Shown one piece after another: positions 1-8,711 of a DNA stretch of 64,000 nt. The first letter of the stretch is position 1. Each line of letters opens with the position of its first letter. Below the pieces are notes generated by a model. It searched no databases. It saw only the letters and a program-made list of their open reading frames with translations, and was not told the DNA's origin. This stretch comes from Pedobacter psychrodurus (GTDB lineage: Bacteria; Bacteroidota; Bacteroidia; Sphingobacteriales; Sphingobacteriaceae), in the NCBI RefSeq assembly GCF_004331735.1, contig NZ_SJSO01000012.1, forward strand, positions 62,001 to 126,000. Reading direction: 5' to 3'. Made by a program: the position numbers and the translations under genes.

Positions 1-1824
1 TGAAGAACCATCATACCGTCCTGTTGCCTCAAATATGTACCTGTTTTTATATGTGTAATTTAATCTCGAAAATGCACTATTGGTGGCATAGGCGGAATAA
101 CCTGCGCTAGCTGTTGCTGTTCCGCTGGTAAGTGAGAGGTAAGGTAATGAGGAAGAAATCAGGATATCTTTGCTCGCATTAACAGCAGAATAACTATAAT
201 CTTCACTGTTGAAACCTACCATTGCGCTGAAAAAATGATCACCGAAGGTTTTTTTATAGGTGGTGTATAAATTAAACGTATTGTTGTATAAATAACCATT
301 GTTTTCAGTTACCGAACCGTTTCCACCCTCTTCGCGGATATCATTTGGACCATAGCCGATTTTGTATTTTTTGCTATCATTATGTGTTTTCCATAGTTCG
401 CGCTTAAAAGATGCATCAGCATTTACCTGAAGATCGCCTTTTAAAAACAAAGCTGTAGCACTGGTAATATTCTGGAAACCGAACATATTCTGAAGGTTAT
501 TTCCTCCATCAACAAGTTTTGCAGCCAATTTACCAGCAGCGGTATTTGCCCAGGTACCGTCAGGGTTTTTAGCTACATCGGTAGGCATCAGATAATACAG
601 ATCGGTAATATTTCCGTTGGGAAGTGCCCGTTTGGTTTGATAAATATTCAGGTTATTATCGATTTTAAGCCATGAAAGCGGAGAAAAGCCCACTTTTGAT
701 CTCAAACCATAACGATCCCAATAATCGGCGGTAAGTTTGTTTAGTCCGTTATCTTTGGTGTAATCTGCAGAAAGATAATAGGTTAAAGGTTTTTCATTAA
801 CGGTAGCCCCACCTGAGAAGGTAAGGGTATGGCTTTTAGATAAACTTGAGTTATTAAAAAAATAATTATACCAATCGTTACTTCCCATATAAGCCCATTT
901 GGTAGGATCGGTTGGGTTCAATCGGGTATCGGCTATGGAAGGATTATCTGATCTTTCTTTTGCCCAACGGTAATATTCATCGCTATAATTTACATAATCC
1001 CAGGGGGTATTATCGGTAGAGGTTTCTAAAACCCTCGAAAAAATATAAGGATCGGTGACTGGCTTAGGGAGTAAAGTTGGTTTAGCCCAAGACTGGAAAG
1101 TATTGTAACTAATTACATTATTGCCTGCCACGCCTTGTTTAGTGGTAATCAAAATTACACCAAATGCGGCACGTGCTCCATAAATGGCTGCCGATGCCGC
1201 ATCGCGTAATACCGTAAAAGAAGTGATATCAGAAGGTGTTAAGCGTAACATATCATCATTACTGGTAGCAGGAATACCGTCAATAACAATTAATGGTGAG
1301 CCCCCGTTAATGGAAGTATAGCCCCTGATGTTAATGTTAGGTACACTGCCCGGTGCACCACCAGCGTAAGTGATGTTCAGCCCGGGGCTAATGCCCTGTA
1401 AACCCTGCAATACGTTAGTTACTGGTCTCGATTCGAGCTGTTTACCAGAAATCTGATCAATTGCACCGGCAACATTGATTTTTTTCTTGGTTCCAAACCC
1501 AACTACCACCACTTCATCAAGGTTGGCAAAGTCTGGAGATAGAGAAACGTCGATTTTTGTTCTGCCGCCAACGGCAATTTCCTGTTGCTTGTAGCCAATG
1601 TAGGAAAAAATAAGGGTTGCATCAGGTTTTACACTGCTTAACGTGTAAATACCGCTGCTGTTGGTAGCGATGTGTAAGTTTGTCCCTTTTACGGTAATGT
1701 TTACCGCAGGAAGCGTTTCACCCGTCTTTGCATCAGAGACCACACCTTTAATGGCGATCCCTTGAGCAAAGCCGCTAGTGGATAGGATCAGCAGTGTGAA
1801 CATCCAAAGTAGCTTTTTTTTCAT
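1..1824 (-). CDS. SusC/RagA-type TonB-dependent receptor, C-terminus beyond the window
   Basis: Reading the minus strand from the ATG at 1824 gives 608 codons with no stop before the window edge, so this is the N-terminal part of a receptor normally about 1000 residues long. It has a signal peptide ending near FAQ (residue 21), a carboxypeptidase-regulatory-like beta domain (about 22-100) and a TonB plug domain with typical SusC features (VVVGFGTKKK, NINIRGYTSI, PLIVIDGIP, AIYGARAAFGVILITT). The barrel follows. SusC proteins form the outer-membrane channel that imports oligosaccharides or peptides with a SusD lid; that partner would lie left of the window. The gene is divergent from a TetR regulator, which could control it. 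Confidence 0.93.
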   Translation of the reverse strand, partial: MKKKLLWMFTLLILSTSGFAQGIAIKGVVSDAKTGETLPAVNITVKGTNLHIATNSSGIYTLSSVKPDATLIFSYIGYKQQEIAVGGRTKIDVSLSPDFANLDEVVVVGFGTKKKINVAGAIDQISGKQLESRPVTNVLQGLQGISPGLNITYAGGAPGSVPNINIRGYTSINGGSPLIVIDGIPATSNDDMLRLTPSDITSFTVLRDAASAAIYGARAAFGVILITTKQGVAGNNVISYNTFQSWAKPTLLPKPVTDPYIFSRVLETSTDNTPWDYVNYSDEYYRWAKERSDNPSIADTRLNPTDPTKWAYMGSNDWYNYFFNNSSLSKSHTLTFSGGATVNEKPLTYYLSADYTKDNGLNKLTADYWDRYGLRSKVGFSPLSWLKIDNNLNIYQTKRALPNGNITDLYYLMPTDVAKNPDGTWANTAAGKLAAKLVDGGNNLQNMFGFQNITSATALFLKGDLQVNADASFKRELWKTHNDSKKYKIGYGPNDIREEGGNGSVTENNGYLYNNTFNLYTTYKKTFGDHFFSAMVGFNSEDYSYSAVNASKDILISSSLPYLSLTSGTATASAGYSAYATNSAFSRLNYTYKNRYIFEATGRYDGSS

Positions 1825-1929
1825 TTTTCTTAATATTTAGTTGTTTGATTTGGAGTAATAAGTTCTTTTCAGCGGCGCTAAATTGAACATATCATGTTAA
1901 AGTTAAGTTAAGACTAAATTAATATATTA

Positions 1930-1947
1930 ATTGAATGTTCATTCAAT
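1930..1947. promoter_or_regulatory. Palindromic operator candidate for the adjacent TetR regulator
   Basis: An 18-bp inverted repeat, ATTGAATG-TT-CATTCAAT, has perfect 8-bp arms. It lies between the divergent SusC gene and the TetR gene, 70 bp before the TetR start and about 105 bp before the SusC start. TetR-family proteins bind palindromes of this size. It sits just upstream of a TAnnTTTG box, so occupancy would block the regulator's own promoter. Binding is inferred. Confidence 0.6.
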
Positions 1948-1960
1948 CTATTAAGGAAAA

Positions 1961-1968
1961 TAAATTTG
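1961..1968 (+). promoter_or_regulatory. Bacteroidota-type -7 box of the TetR gene
   Basis: The sequence TAAATTTG matches the Bacteroidota -7 consensus TAnnTTTG, and lies 50 bp upstream of the TetR ATG. A clear -33 TTG is not present; the palindrome at 1930-1947 occupies that position. Confidence 0.4.
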
Positions 1969-2017
1969 CAGAATACAACTACTTTTGATTAGTTTGCCTA
2001 ATTAAATTAACTGCACG

Positions 2018-2641
2018 ATGGGACGCAAAAGCCTAAAAGAGACAAGACGACTAGAAATTATTAAGGTATTTTACCAGGTAGCAAAGAAAGAGGGTTACGA
2101 AAATACCTCTATTGCCAAGATTGCGAAGGTGATGGATATTAACCCAAGCCTTATTATCCACTATTTTGAAACCAAAGAAGGGCTTACTTACGAACTGATC
2201 GACCACATACTCGATCGGTATTTACTAATCTACACCATAAAAAACAAAGGGAAAGCAACCTTAGCCGATATACAAGGCACTATTGAAATGCTGTTTTCTA
2301 AAAAATGGAACCTGCTTTTTGATGACGGATTGTTTTATACCTTTTATGCTTTGGCATTTAGGGAAAAAAAGATCAAGTTAAAGTATAAACTTATTTTAGA
2401 TGCGTTACGCAATGGTCTTGCGCTGATGATTGAACAGTGCAATGAACAGCATATCACGAATGTTGAGAATCCTCAGGTTACTGCTGATTTTATTTTTGTA
2501 TTGGTAGATGGTGCTTATTTTTATCTTTCAATGGAAAGTGATAAGAAAGCATATTTAGATCGTTTGGCTTATTATAAACAAAAGGCATACGATGCCCTTT
2601 CCATATCATCTGTTAAGGCTGTTTCTGCTCCCGTTTGCTAA
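2018..2641 (+). CDS. TetR/AcrR-family transcriptional regulator
   Basis: The protein has 207 residues, the usual TetR length. An N-terminal helix-turn-helix domain (about 12-58) contains the typical pattern TSIAKIAKVMDINPSLIIHYF followed by a tKEGL turn, the hallmark of the TetR recognition helix. The alpha-helical C-terminal half (about 70-195) would bind a small ligand and form the dimer; the ligand cannot be predicted. It is divergent from the SusC gene and has a palindromic site in its own promoter, so autorepression and control of the receptor are plausible. Its last 29 bp overlap the 3' end of the convergent small membrane-protein gene. Confidence 0.92.
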   Translation: MGRKSLKETRRLEIIKVFYQVAKKEGYENTSIAKIAKVMDINPSLIIHYFETKEGLTYELIDHILDRYLLIYTIKNKGKATLADIQGTIEMLFSKKWNLLFDDGLFYTFYALAFREKKIKLKYKLILDALRNGLALMIEQCNEQHITNVENPQVTADFIFVLVDGAYFYLSMESDKKAYLDRLAYYKQKAYDALSISSVKAVSAPVC

Positions 2642-2873
2642 ACTGTCTGCTTAAAGCATATAAACCAATAGACATCCATAGCACATTTGCTACAGCATTT
2701 GGTAGATCGTGGGTGTTTAATGCGGTTATAGCTAGGCACAAACCACCTAATATGTTGAGGGCCTGAAAGGAGAGTGAATCGGCACGGATTAATTTCATAC
2801 TTAAAAAAAGATATCCAAGGGTACAAAATGCTACTCCAGACCATCCAATAATTGACATCACTAAGTTCATCAT
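2613..2873 (-). CDS. Small integral membrane protein (CBU_0592-like)
   Basis: An 86-residue protein with three hydrophobic segments (about 4-24, 34-52 and 57-74), few charges in the first 70 residues and a basic, Gln-rich tail. The pattern GWxGvxxxtlGYlfLSmkli, then a middle segment and a final GLYAL helix, resembles the small CBU_0592-like membrane proteins of unknown function. It overlaps the convergent TetR gene tail-to-tail by 29 bp. A longer frame on the same strand (2638-2943) lacks these membrane features and is treated as spurious. No function is assigned. Confidence 0.65.
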   Translation of the reverse strand: MMNLVMSIIGWSGVAFCTLGYLFLSMKLIRADSLSFQALNILGGLCLAITALNTHDLPNAVANVLWMSIGLYALSRQFSKREQKQP

Positions 2874-3053
2874 GTTGTTTGTTTGCTAGTAAAGCTATGA
2901 AATAATGTGATTCATCTATATGAATTGATGGGCTAAAAATCACATCGGTTTAGATTTTATAGTCTAAAAAATTGCTAATTTGATTTGCATATTTTATATA
3001 GCACTGTGTATTTTAAACACAAACTGTTATATTTAACTGAAACAAAAGTAAAT

Positions 3054-3386
3054 ATGGATTTGAACATTGTTACCCTAAGTGTTATAACTTATATTAGCGA
3101 CTATGATTATTACGATTCGCTTACAGATTTAAATAGCGATGCTAATTCAAAAACTTTTACTAAACTGGGCGAAATCCGGGAAAGAAATAAACGTCATACT
3201 ACAGAGCTTTTTCCGAATGTGAAATTTCGCGATAGTAAAAACCAGTTACTTGCCATAGGTAGTTTTAAGCAGGCGGTTAAAGCTAAAATCGAAACATTAT
3301 CGAAGAAAGAAATAGAAGATTACCTGGAAACATTTAAAAAAGATGCTAAAAAAATGGCCAGGTTCTATAGAAAGATCAGGAAATAA
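3054..3386 (+). CDS. Hypothetical protein, basic and helical C-terminus
   Basis: I place the start at the ATG at 3054 (MDLNIVTL), giving 110 residues. An upstream in-frame ATG at 2985 would add 23 residues that look like translated AT-rich leader. The N-terminus is acidic and Tyr-rich (YISDYDYYDSLTDLN). The C-terminal half is strongly charged and Lys-rich, ending in a predicted helix (KDAKKMARFYRKIRK). There is no signal peptide, membrane segment or recognisable domain. It is followed by a hairpin and then the small Cys-pair gene. I do not recognise the family. Confidence 0.6.
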   Translation: MDLNIVTLSVITYISDYDYYDSLTDLNSDANSKTFTKLGEIRERNKRHTTELFPNVKFRDSKNQLLAIGSFKQAVKAKIETLSKKEIEDYLETFKKDAKKMARFYRKIRK

Positions 3387-3416
3387 CAGCGAATTTTTTT
3401 TGATACAGAGATGTTA

Positions 3417-3440
3417 AGCCTGTTTAGTATTCAACAGGTT
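3417..3440 (+). terminator. Possible intrinsic terminator after the hypothetical gene
   Basis: Arms AGCCTGTT and AACAGGTT form an 8-bp stem with one G-U pair around an 8-nt loop, followed by ATTTTATGTT. The T-run is weak. It lies 31 bp after the stop of the preceding plus-strand gene. Confidence 0.4.
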
Positions 3441-3511
3441 ATTTTATGTTAACATTAGCACGATACTTTTGGTTATCCATATTGTTGGTATAAGTTTTTA
3501 ATTTTTGTGTC

Positions 3512-3721
3512 ATGACAGCTGCAATCGAATCAACCAGTAACGACCATTTTCAAGGTGTATGCCCTTGCGGTAAGGGTGATAAATCGGATTTGGAAAGAAT
3601 TCCACGGACATTTATGATGAAAATCATGTTATTCTGGTTACCTATAAAACGCTATAGGTGCTACCGTTGCATGCGTAACCGCTGGGTACTTGGAAGAAAA
3701 TCACATCAAATCAGTCAATAA
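3512..3721 (+). CDS. Small protein with two Cys pairs (possible zinc ribbon)
   Basis: A 69-residue basic protein starting at the ATG at 3512. It has two cysteine pairs, CPC at 17-19 and CYRC at 50-53, separated by about 30 residues that include a hydrophobic stretch (MMKIMLFWLP). The spacing and the basic residues around the second pair suggest a small zinc-binding or redox knuckle, but CxC plus CxxC is only suggestive. It ends 4 bp before the stop of the convergent universal stress protein gene. Function unknown. Confidence 0.55.
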   Translation: MTAAIESTSNDHFQGVCPCGKGDKSDLERIPRTFMMKIMLFWLPIKRYRCYRCMRNRWVLGRKSHQISQ

Positions 3722-3725
3722 AAAT

Positions 3726-4547
3726 CTACTCGTGTAACACCAGGATTGCTTTTACCGATTTATTCAGTACCTGATTAACCGTACTACTGGTAAATAACCG
3801 GTAAATAATATTGTGGTGATGTTTAACTAAACAAAGTATATCGGTATGGTTACTTTTAATGAAATCCATAATGCCGTTTGGGGCACTACTATCTATAATG
3901 TAGTTAAATTCTATTTCTGTATCGGGAAGTAACGCTCTGATCCTTTTTTCTCCAGTTTGGATATGTACCTCATCCGATTTTTCAGCAACATAAAGCACTT
4001 GCATTTTTCTTGTACCCGAAGCTTTTAAAAGTTCGCTCAGTGCTGTAATATCTTTAGGCGATAAAACGGTTTCATAGTCGGTGGCCAACGTAATGATGGG
4101 GAAATTTGTAAAGCTACTTTCTAAGGGAACAATTAGCGTTGGGATTCTCATTTTGGTAACCGCCATACTGGCGTTGCTACCCACAATACCGCTAATGCCT
4201 GTTGCCCCGGTAATGCCCATTACCAAAAGTTCTACTGGATTGTTTTCGATATAATTAGTAATTACTGCCCTTAAAAAACCAACATCACATATGGTTTCTA
4301 GTTTAACATTGGTGTGGTTTTCTCTTATCTTAATGTTTTCGCCCCATTCTTTTAAGGCAGTTCTTTTGTTTTCGTAATAAGATTCGATAAAAATGGCATT
4401 ATAAGTACTGTTGTTTATCCCTTCGGTAGGGTGGATGGCATGGATGGCCACAACTTCCATTTTTAGTGTTTTTGCCATGGCCAAAGCGTAAGCCATGGCA
4501 TTTCCTGCACTTCTCGAAAAATCTGTTGCTACAAGTATCTGTTTCAT
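3726..4547 (-). CDS. Universal stress protein with two Usp domains
   Basis: The 273-residue protein begins with the Usp strand and helix (MKQILVATDFSRSAGNAMAY). It carries two UspA-like domains in tandem, about 1-142 and 148-273. The first has the nucleotide-binding signature G-x2-G-x9-G-S (MGITGATGISGIVGSNAS, about 131-148). The second lacks a clear equivalent, which is common in tandem Usp proteins. It is cytoplasmic with no signal peptide. It lies 32 bp downstream of the phosphate transporter gene on the same strand, so the two are probably co-transcribed. Confidence 0.9.
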   Translation of the reverse strand: MKQILVATDFSRSAGNAMAYALAMAKTLKMEVVAIHAIHPTEGINNSTYNAIFIESYYENKRTALKEWGENIKIRENHTNVKLETICDVGFLRAVITNYIENNPVELLVMGITGATGISGIVGSNASMAVTKMRIPTLIVPLESSFTNFPIITLATDYETVLSPKDITALSELLKASGTRKMQVLYVAEKSDEVHIQTGEKRIRALLPDTEIEFNYIIDSSAPNGIMDFIKSNHTDILCLVKHHHNIIYRLFTSSTVNQVLNKSVKAILVLHE

Positions 4548-4579
4548 TTTTTGAAGGATAATAGGATGATTTGAAACGG

Positions 4580-6019
4580 TTAGATAAACAAATGAAAAAG
4601 CATGAATAACAAAATAGCCAATACAATTGATACCGGTAAGGTAAGCACCCAGGCCAATCCAATATTTTTAAGCGTGTTATTGTTCAGGTTTTTTCTTCCA
4701 CCAGAAGCCACCATGGCACCAGCTATCCCGCTTGATAGTACGTGTGTGGTACTTACCGGTAATCCGAAGGCTGTACTCAAACCGATGGTAGATGCGGCTA
4801 CAATTTCTGAAGTTGCACCCTGAGCATAATTTAAATGTTCATTTCCAATCTTCTCACCAATGGTAACCACTATCCGTTTCCAACCAATCATGGTGCCAAG
4901 CCCCAGTGAAATGGAAATTAAAAGTACAACCCATAAAGGTGCAAACTCAACCACTTTCGCTAATTCGGTAGTATTATCTGCCAGGAGCTGATCGTCGGCT
5001 TTATGAATGATCAGTGTTTTATCTGCCCTTACTACTTTTACCGAAGCAATTACGTCTTCTATCTGCTTACGGAAAAGATAGGTGTTTTTTTTATCTGTTT
5101 CATTTTTTAGCGACAGGTGAAATTTAGCCTTGTCTATTTTAGTTACCAGCGTGGTGATATCCAATCTTTTGCCCTGATTAAGTGCTGCTGTTTTTTGAAG
5201 CAGCTGTTCGGTTTGGTTCAGTTGGAAAAGTACTTTATCATTCGGGATATGGTGATTTACAGCAAATTTTGCCGGCAAAAAAGCAATCAGGATCAACATG
5301 AGCAAGCCAACACCTTTTTGTCCGTCGTTACTGCCATGAAAAAAGCTAACTAATGTACAAGTGGTGATGAGTAAGCCCCTGATGAGTAAAGGAGGACGGT
5401 CGTTTTCACCATGCGGGATGTGGAAAAGTGCATGGTACTTCACAATATGTTTTAAAAAGTACATCAGCAAAACGGCTAAGCCAAAGCCAATAATGGGCGA
5501 TAGAATTAACGATAAGCCAATTTCTTCGGCTTTACCCCAGTTTACGCCTTTGCCTCCGTAGTACCAGGTAAATGCCAAACCAGCACCTATCATAGCACCA
5601 ATCATGGTGTGCGAACTCGAACAGGGGATACCCAAGTACCAGGTGCCCAGGTTCCATGCAATAGAGGCCAGTAAAACAGCCAATACCATAGCAGCCCCAA
5701 CGCCAATAGGAAGACTCATCAAAGCATCTAAGGGAACAAGTTTTAAAATACCCATGGCTACGGCAATGCCACCGGTAAATACACCCATAAAATTCCAGAA
5801 TCCTGACCAGGGAATAGCGATAACAGGTTTAAGTGCTTTGGTATAAATCACTGTAGCTACTGCATTGGCTGTATCGTGGAACCCGTTAACAAATTCGAAA
5901 CCGACAACGGCAAGTAGGCAGACTATAAAAATGATGACAAGAGGAGTACTTAAATCGGTGTTTCCCAGAAAAGGGATAATGTTGCAGAACGATGGCATAA
6001 AATCAGTTTGGAAATCCAT
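4580..6019 (-). CDS. PiT-family inorganic phosphate transporter
   Basis: An inner-membrane low-affinity phosphate:cation symporter. I use the ATG at 6019 (MDFQTDF); an in-frame GTG at 6040 would add seven residues. Both PiT signatures are present: GFHDTANAVAT near residue 50 and FFHGSNDGQKGVG near residue 220. There are about ten membrane segments, with a large charged loop (about 245-345, rich in K, D and E) between the two halves. The protein is about 479 residues, normal for the long-loop form. It sits 32 bp upstream of the universal stress protein gene in a likely two-gene operon. I see no phoU-like gene nearby. Confidence 0.92.
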   Translation of the reverse strand: MDFQTDFMPSFCNIIPFLGNTDLSTPLVIIFIVCLLAVVGFEFVNGFHDTANAVATVIYTKALKPVIAIPWSGFWNFMGVFTGGIAVAMGILKLVPLDALMSLPIGVGAAMVLAVLLASIAWNLGTWYLGIPCSSSHTMIGAMIGAGLAFTWYYGGKGVNWGKAEEIGLSLILSPIIGFGLAVLLMYFLKHIVKYHALFHIPHGENDRPPLLIRGLLITTCTLVSFFHGSNDGQKGVGLLMLILIAFLPAKFAVNHHIPNDKVLFQLNQTEQLLQKTAALNQGKRLDITTLVTKIDKAKFHLSLKNETDKKNTYLFRKQIEDVIASVKVVRADKTLIIHKADDQLLADNTTELAKVVEFAPLWVVLLISISLGLGTMIGWKRIVVTIGEKIGNEHLNYAQGATSEIVAASTIGLSTAFGLPVSTTHVLSSGIAGAMVASGGRKNLNNNTLKNIGLAWVLTLPVSIVLAILLFMLFHLFI

Positions 6020-6136
6020 AGCAGATAACGGTATCTGCACTATTCAAATAAATGAATAAGTAGCTGATTTAAATCGTGTTGTAAGTTAAATGATTGTTAT
6101 CAATACGTTAAAGTGCGCAGTTGTTTTTAACAAAAA

Positions 6137-6173
6137 GGGGGATTACCAATTGCAGCTAGCTTTGGTTTCCCCC
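6137..6173 (-). terminator. Intrinsic terminator of the minus-strand lipoprotein operon
   Basis: On the minus strand GGGGGA and ACCAA pair with their complements across a loop containing AGCTAGCTGC, with a small internal bulge, and are followed directly by TTTTTGTT. It lies 25 bp after the stop of the lipoprotein gene ending at 6199, the last gene of the FecR-type locus. Confidence 0.65.
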
Positions 6174-6198
6174 ATTTTCTGTAGAATAAATACAAATC

Positions 6199-7293
6199 CT
6201 ATTGAAAATATTGAGAAAGATCTGTTAATCTTCCACCAGATACATAAATAGATCTGGTTGGCGTGGTAACGGCTGTTCTGGCATCTGCAATTACAAATAA
6301 TTTTGATTTTCCTGCCTCAAAATTTATCCCGTTTTCAGCAAAGGCTGCAGTGATTCTACCCTCATTAGGCTTTAGCGTATAACCATTAAGCACTAAAGGA
6401 GTACCAGAGGTATAAGGCTCGGTATTGGTTCCTTTTTCAACAATATCAAAACTGTAAATATAATTTGCCCCTGGTAAAGGAGGTAGTTCTATCGAATTAA
6501 AAGACCCATTGTTAGGTAAGGTAAATCTAAGCTCGGGTGTTACTTTTGTTCCGGCAGTTGTATTCGATGCCGTTTTAAGCCTGGTATAGAAAACAAGGTC
6601 TACATCAACATTTTTAAATTGATTTGGAAATGTAGTTTCAAATTTAGCCGTCAGCATCATGTTAGCAGGATTAACAGGGGGATCAACTTTTACATTATCG
6701 ACTATTTTAATGCCATCAAAAAAGAAGCCTATATTTTGCTGTGCCGTGGCCGATTCGATTGTCTTAGTTAGGAGAATAGCAGTTTCTCCTTTTTTGCGGA
6801 CTGTTATTTCTCTTGTGGTACCTTTATCGATCAGGACGGAAGATAATTTATCTATGGCGCCATTACCTGAAGAAAATACAGTCCCATCCAACAGGAATTC
6901 GAGTTCGCCAGATAGTGCATAGCCTTTAAGTCTTAATGAAATGGCATTGTTATATATTTTGGTCCCATCATAAAACAGGCTAATATTCTGATCGAATGGA
7001 GTAGCCATAATGGTTCTGGTAAGCAATATTTCGGAAGTACCCTTTTTTCTGATCTTTAAAACGGCATTCTGGTCTTTTATGGCAAGCAAGGTTTTTAAAC
7101 TGATGCCACCTGCGGGCGGAGTAGCTATTATACTGTCTTTATATAGGTATTCGAGCTCAACACTGGTTGTCCCACTAATGCTTAGTTGGATAATTTTAAC
7201 TGGTTCTGGCTGTAGGAGTTCTGCTTTGCGACATGATAAACTTAAGACTGCAAGAGAAGAAAGAAAGAAAAGCGTAAAAATTTTTAGTTTCAT
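6199..7293 (-). CDS. Surface or periplasmic lipoprotein with two internal repeats
   Basis: The start is placed at the ATG at 7293 (MKLKIFTLFF), giving about 364 residues; an ATG four codons upstream is possible. A lipoprotein signal ends in LSLSC-RKAE. Two tandem repeats of roughly 85 residues follow (about 40-120 and 122-205). Each has the pattern (V/G)ELE(Y/F)L, then a K(K)G(T/E)..ILLT(R/K)TI stretch and (F/Y)DG.KI.(D/N)N. The C-terminal part (about 215-364) is beta-rich. I do not recognise a catalytic domain. It is last in the sigma/FecR/TonB-receptor locus, so it may assist ligand capture; that is inference. Confidence 0.75.
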   Translation of the reverse strand: MKLKIFTLFFLSSLAVLSLSCRKAELLQPEPVKIIQLSISGTTSVELEYLYKDSIIATPPAGGISLKTLLAIKDQNAVLKIRKKGTSEILLTRTIMATPFDQNISLFYDGTKIYNNAISLRLKGYALSGELEFLLDGTVFSSGNGAIDKLSSVLIDKGTTREITVRKKGETAILLTKTIESATAQQNIGFFFDGIKIVDNVKVDPPVNPANMMLTAKFETTFPNQFKNVDVDLVFYTRLKTASNTTAGTKVTPELRFTLPNNGSFNSIELPPLPGANYIYSFDIVEKGTNTEPYTSGTPLVLNGYTLKPNEGRITAAFAENGINFEAGKSKLFVIADARTAVTTPTRSIYVSGGRLTDLSQYFQ

Positions 7294-7337
7294 ATAAAGT
7301 GTCATTACATTTAAAAACAGTTGCCTGTTTTTATAAT

Positions 7338-7369
7338 AAAGAGACCATACCCTAAGGTATAGCCTCTTT
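7338..7369 (-). terminator. Strong hairpin between the two lipoprotein genes
   Basis: The arms AAAGAGACCATACC and GGTATAGCCTCTTT form a 14-bp stem with two G-U pairs and a 4-nt loop. On the minus strand it is followed by an AT-rich run (ATTATAAAAA). It lies 20 bp after the stop of the beta-helix lipoprotein and may end or attenuate transcription before the last gene. Confidence 0.6.
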
Positions 7370-7388
7370 GTGTTAAGAGAGAAAAAAA

Positions 7389-8690
7389 TTAGAATACAAG
7401 TTTAGACCAGCCAGCTGACCAGGTTGGTAAAGTAACCGTAGCTGGAGAACCTGGCGTGTTGTACCATGGTTGGCTTACACCAAAATAACTTGCGTTGGTT
7501 GGGTTAACGACTAATGAGTTACCACCACCATCAACATAAGTGCCAGATGCTGTAGTAATAGCGTTGTTGAAACCATGAACAGATGTAGTACTGATGCTTG
7601 AAACACCGGCTGGAGCATCTGCATCAAATGCGATACCTGTGTTGTAACCAGAAACAATTACATCGATCAAATCAACTTCCGAACCTCTACGCTCGCGGAT
7701 ACCGTTACGGTAACCTAAACCGGAAATACCTGAAGGATTTTCAGTTCCGAATATACTTACGTTAATTAAAGTTGGGTGTGTTTTAGGGGTTAGGCTAAAT
7801 GTAGCATCTTCTGCAGGTGCATTGTTATCAGATTCGATACCGTTTGAATCGCTGTTACCACCACTTGTACTGTGTGTAGCATTTTTATCTGCAATGGCTA
7901 CTGCATCACTTAATGTACCTGTAAAACCATTGTCGAAATCAAATTGATCATCATCAGAAGCTAAAGCAATTAAATTACTTGCGCTAACTGTACCACCAAA
8001 AAATTCAAATCCATCATCAAGGCCGTAAGAAACCTGTACGTGATCGATAGTAGTACCACTACCTACACCACCTAAAGTTAAACCGTTAACCTCAATGTTT
8101 GGAGCCAACTGGAAACCAGCATACTCAATACGTACATATTGGAAAGTACCACGGTTATCGGCATCGTTAGAACCTCCGTAATGGAATTTAGATTCGTTTG
8201 CTAAACCTTCAATCAGTTTATCACCAACGTTGATCGTTGCATTACCTAAAATAATTGTACCACCAAAATCACCAGGTTTACCTGTTGTGCTGGCATCACC
8301 ATCTAAAAGGTAACGGCTGGTGAATACAATTGGATCAGCAGCTGTACCAACAGCATTGATGCTACCATCTTTTGCTATAACCAATACACCATTTTGTACA
8401 CCAGGGGTATTAACTGATGCTTTAATATAAGTACCTGGTTGGATGGTTAAAGTAGCACCGTTTCTAACGGTTACTATACCGCTTAATTCATAAACGTTTC
8501 CTGCTGTCCAGGTAACAGAGCTGGTAATGTCTCCGCTAACGGCTACAACCGGTAATGATGATTGTGAATAATCTGCTGCTGAAGTGCTGCGGTTGTTGAA
8601 TGAAGCTGATCCACCTTCATTTTTTTTACAAGCTGTAAAAGAAACAGCAACAATTGATAAAAGACCGATTAAATTTTTGAAATTTTTCAT
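7389..8690 (-). CDS. Secreted lipoprotein, predicted right-handed beta-helix
   Basis: I place the start at the ATG at 8690 (MKNFKNLIGL), 433 residues. The lipoprotein signal ends VSFTAC-KKNE. The body is Gly-, Asn- and Asp-rich with short repeated strands such as TVRNGATLTIQPGTYI, VLVIAKDGSINAVG and ADPIVFTS, the pattern of parallel beta-helix proteins often found next to TonB receptors in Bacteroidota. There are no obvious catalytic residues. It follows the STN-type receptor gene after a 383-bp gap with a hairpin, and probably acts at the cell surface with that receptor. The ligand is unknown. Confidence 0.8.
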   Translation of the reverse strand: MKNFKNLIGLLSIVAVSFTACKKNEGGSASFNNRSTSAADYSQSSLPVVAVSGDITSSVTWTAGNVYELSGIVTVRNGATLTIQPGTYIKASVNTPGVQNGVLVIAKDGSINAVGTAADPIVFTSRYLLDGDASTTGKPGDFGGTIILGNATINVGDKLIEGLANESKFHYGGSNDADNRGTFQYVRIEYAGFQLAPNIEVNGLTLGGVGSGTTIDHVQVSYGLDDGFEFFGGTVSASNLIALASDDDQFDFDNGFTGTLSDAVAIADKNATHSTSGGNSDSNGIESDNNAPAEDATFSLTPKTHPTLINVSIFGTENPSGISGLGYRNGIRERRGSEVDLIDVIVSGYNTGIAFDADAPAGVSSISTTSVHGFNNAITTASGTYVDGGGNSLVVNPTNASYFGVSQPWYNTPGSPATVTLPTWSAGWSKLVF

Positions 8691-8711
8691 TTTCGTTTTT
8701 TTGTTTTTCAT

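Noticed and set aside
2638..2943. 101-codon minus-strand frame overlapping the small membrane-protein gene
   Set aside because: It lacks membrane or domain features and its composition is irregular; the 86-residue frame on the same strand has clear membrane helices.
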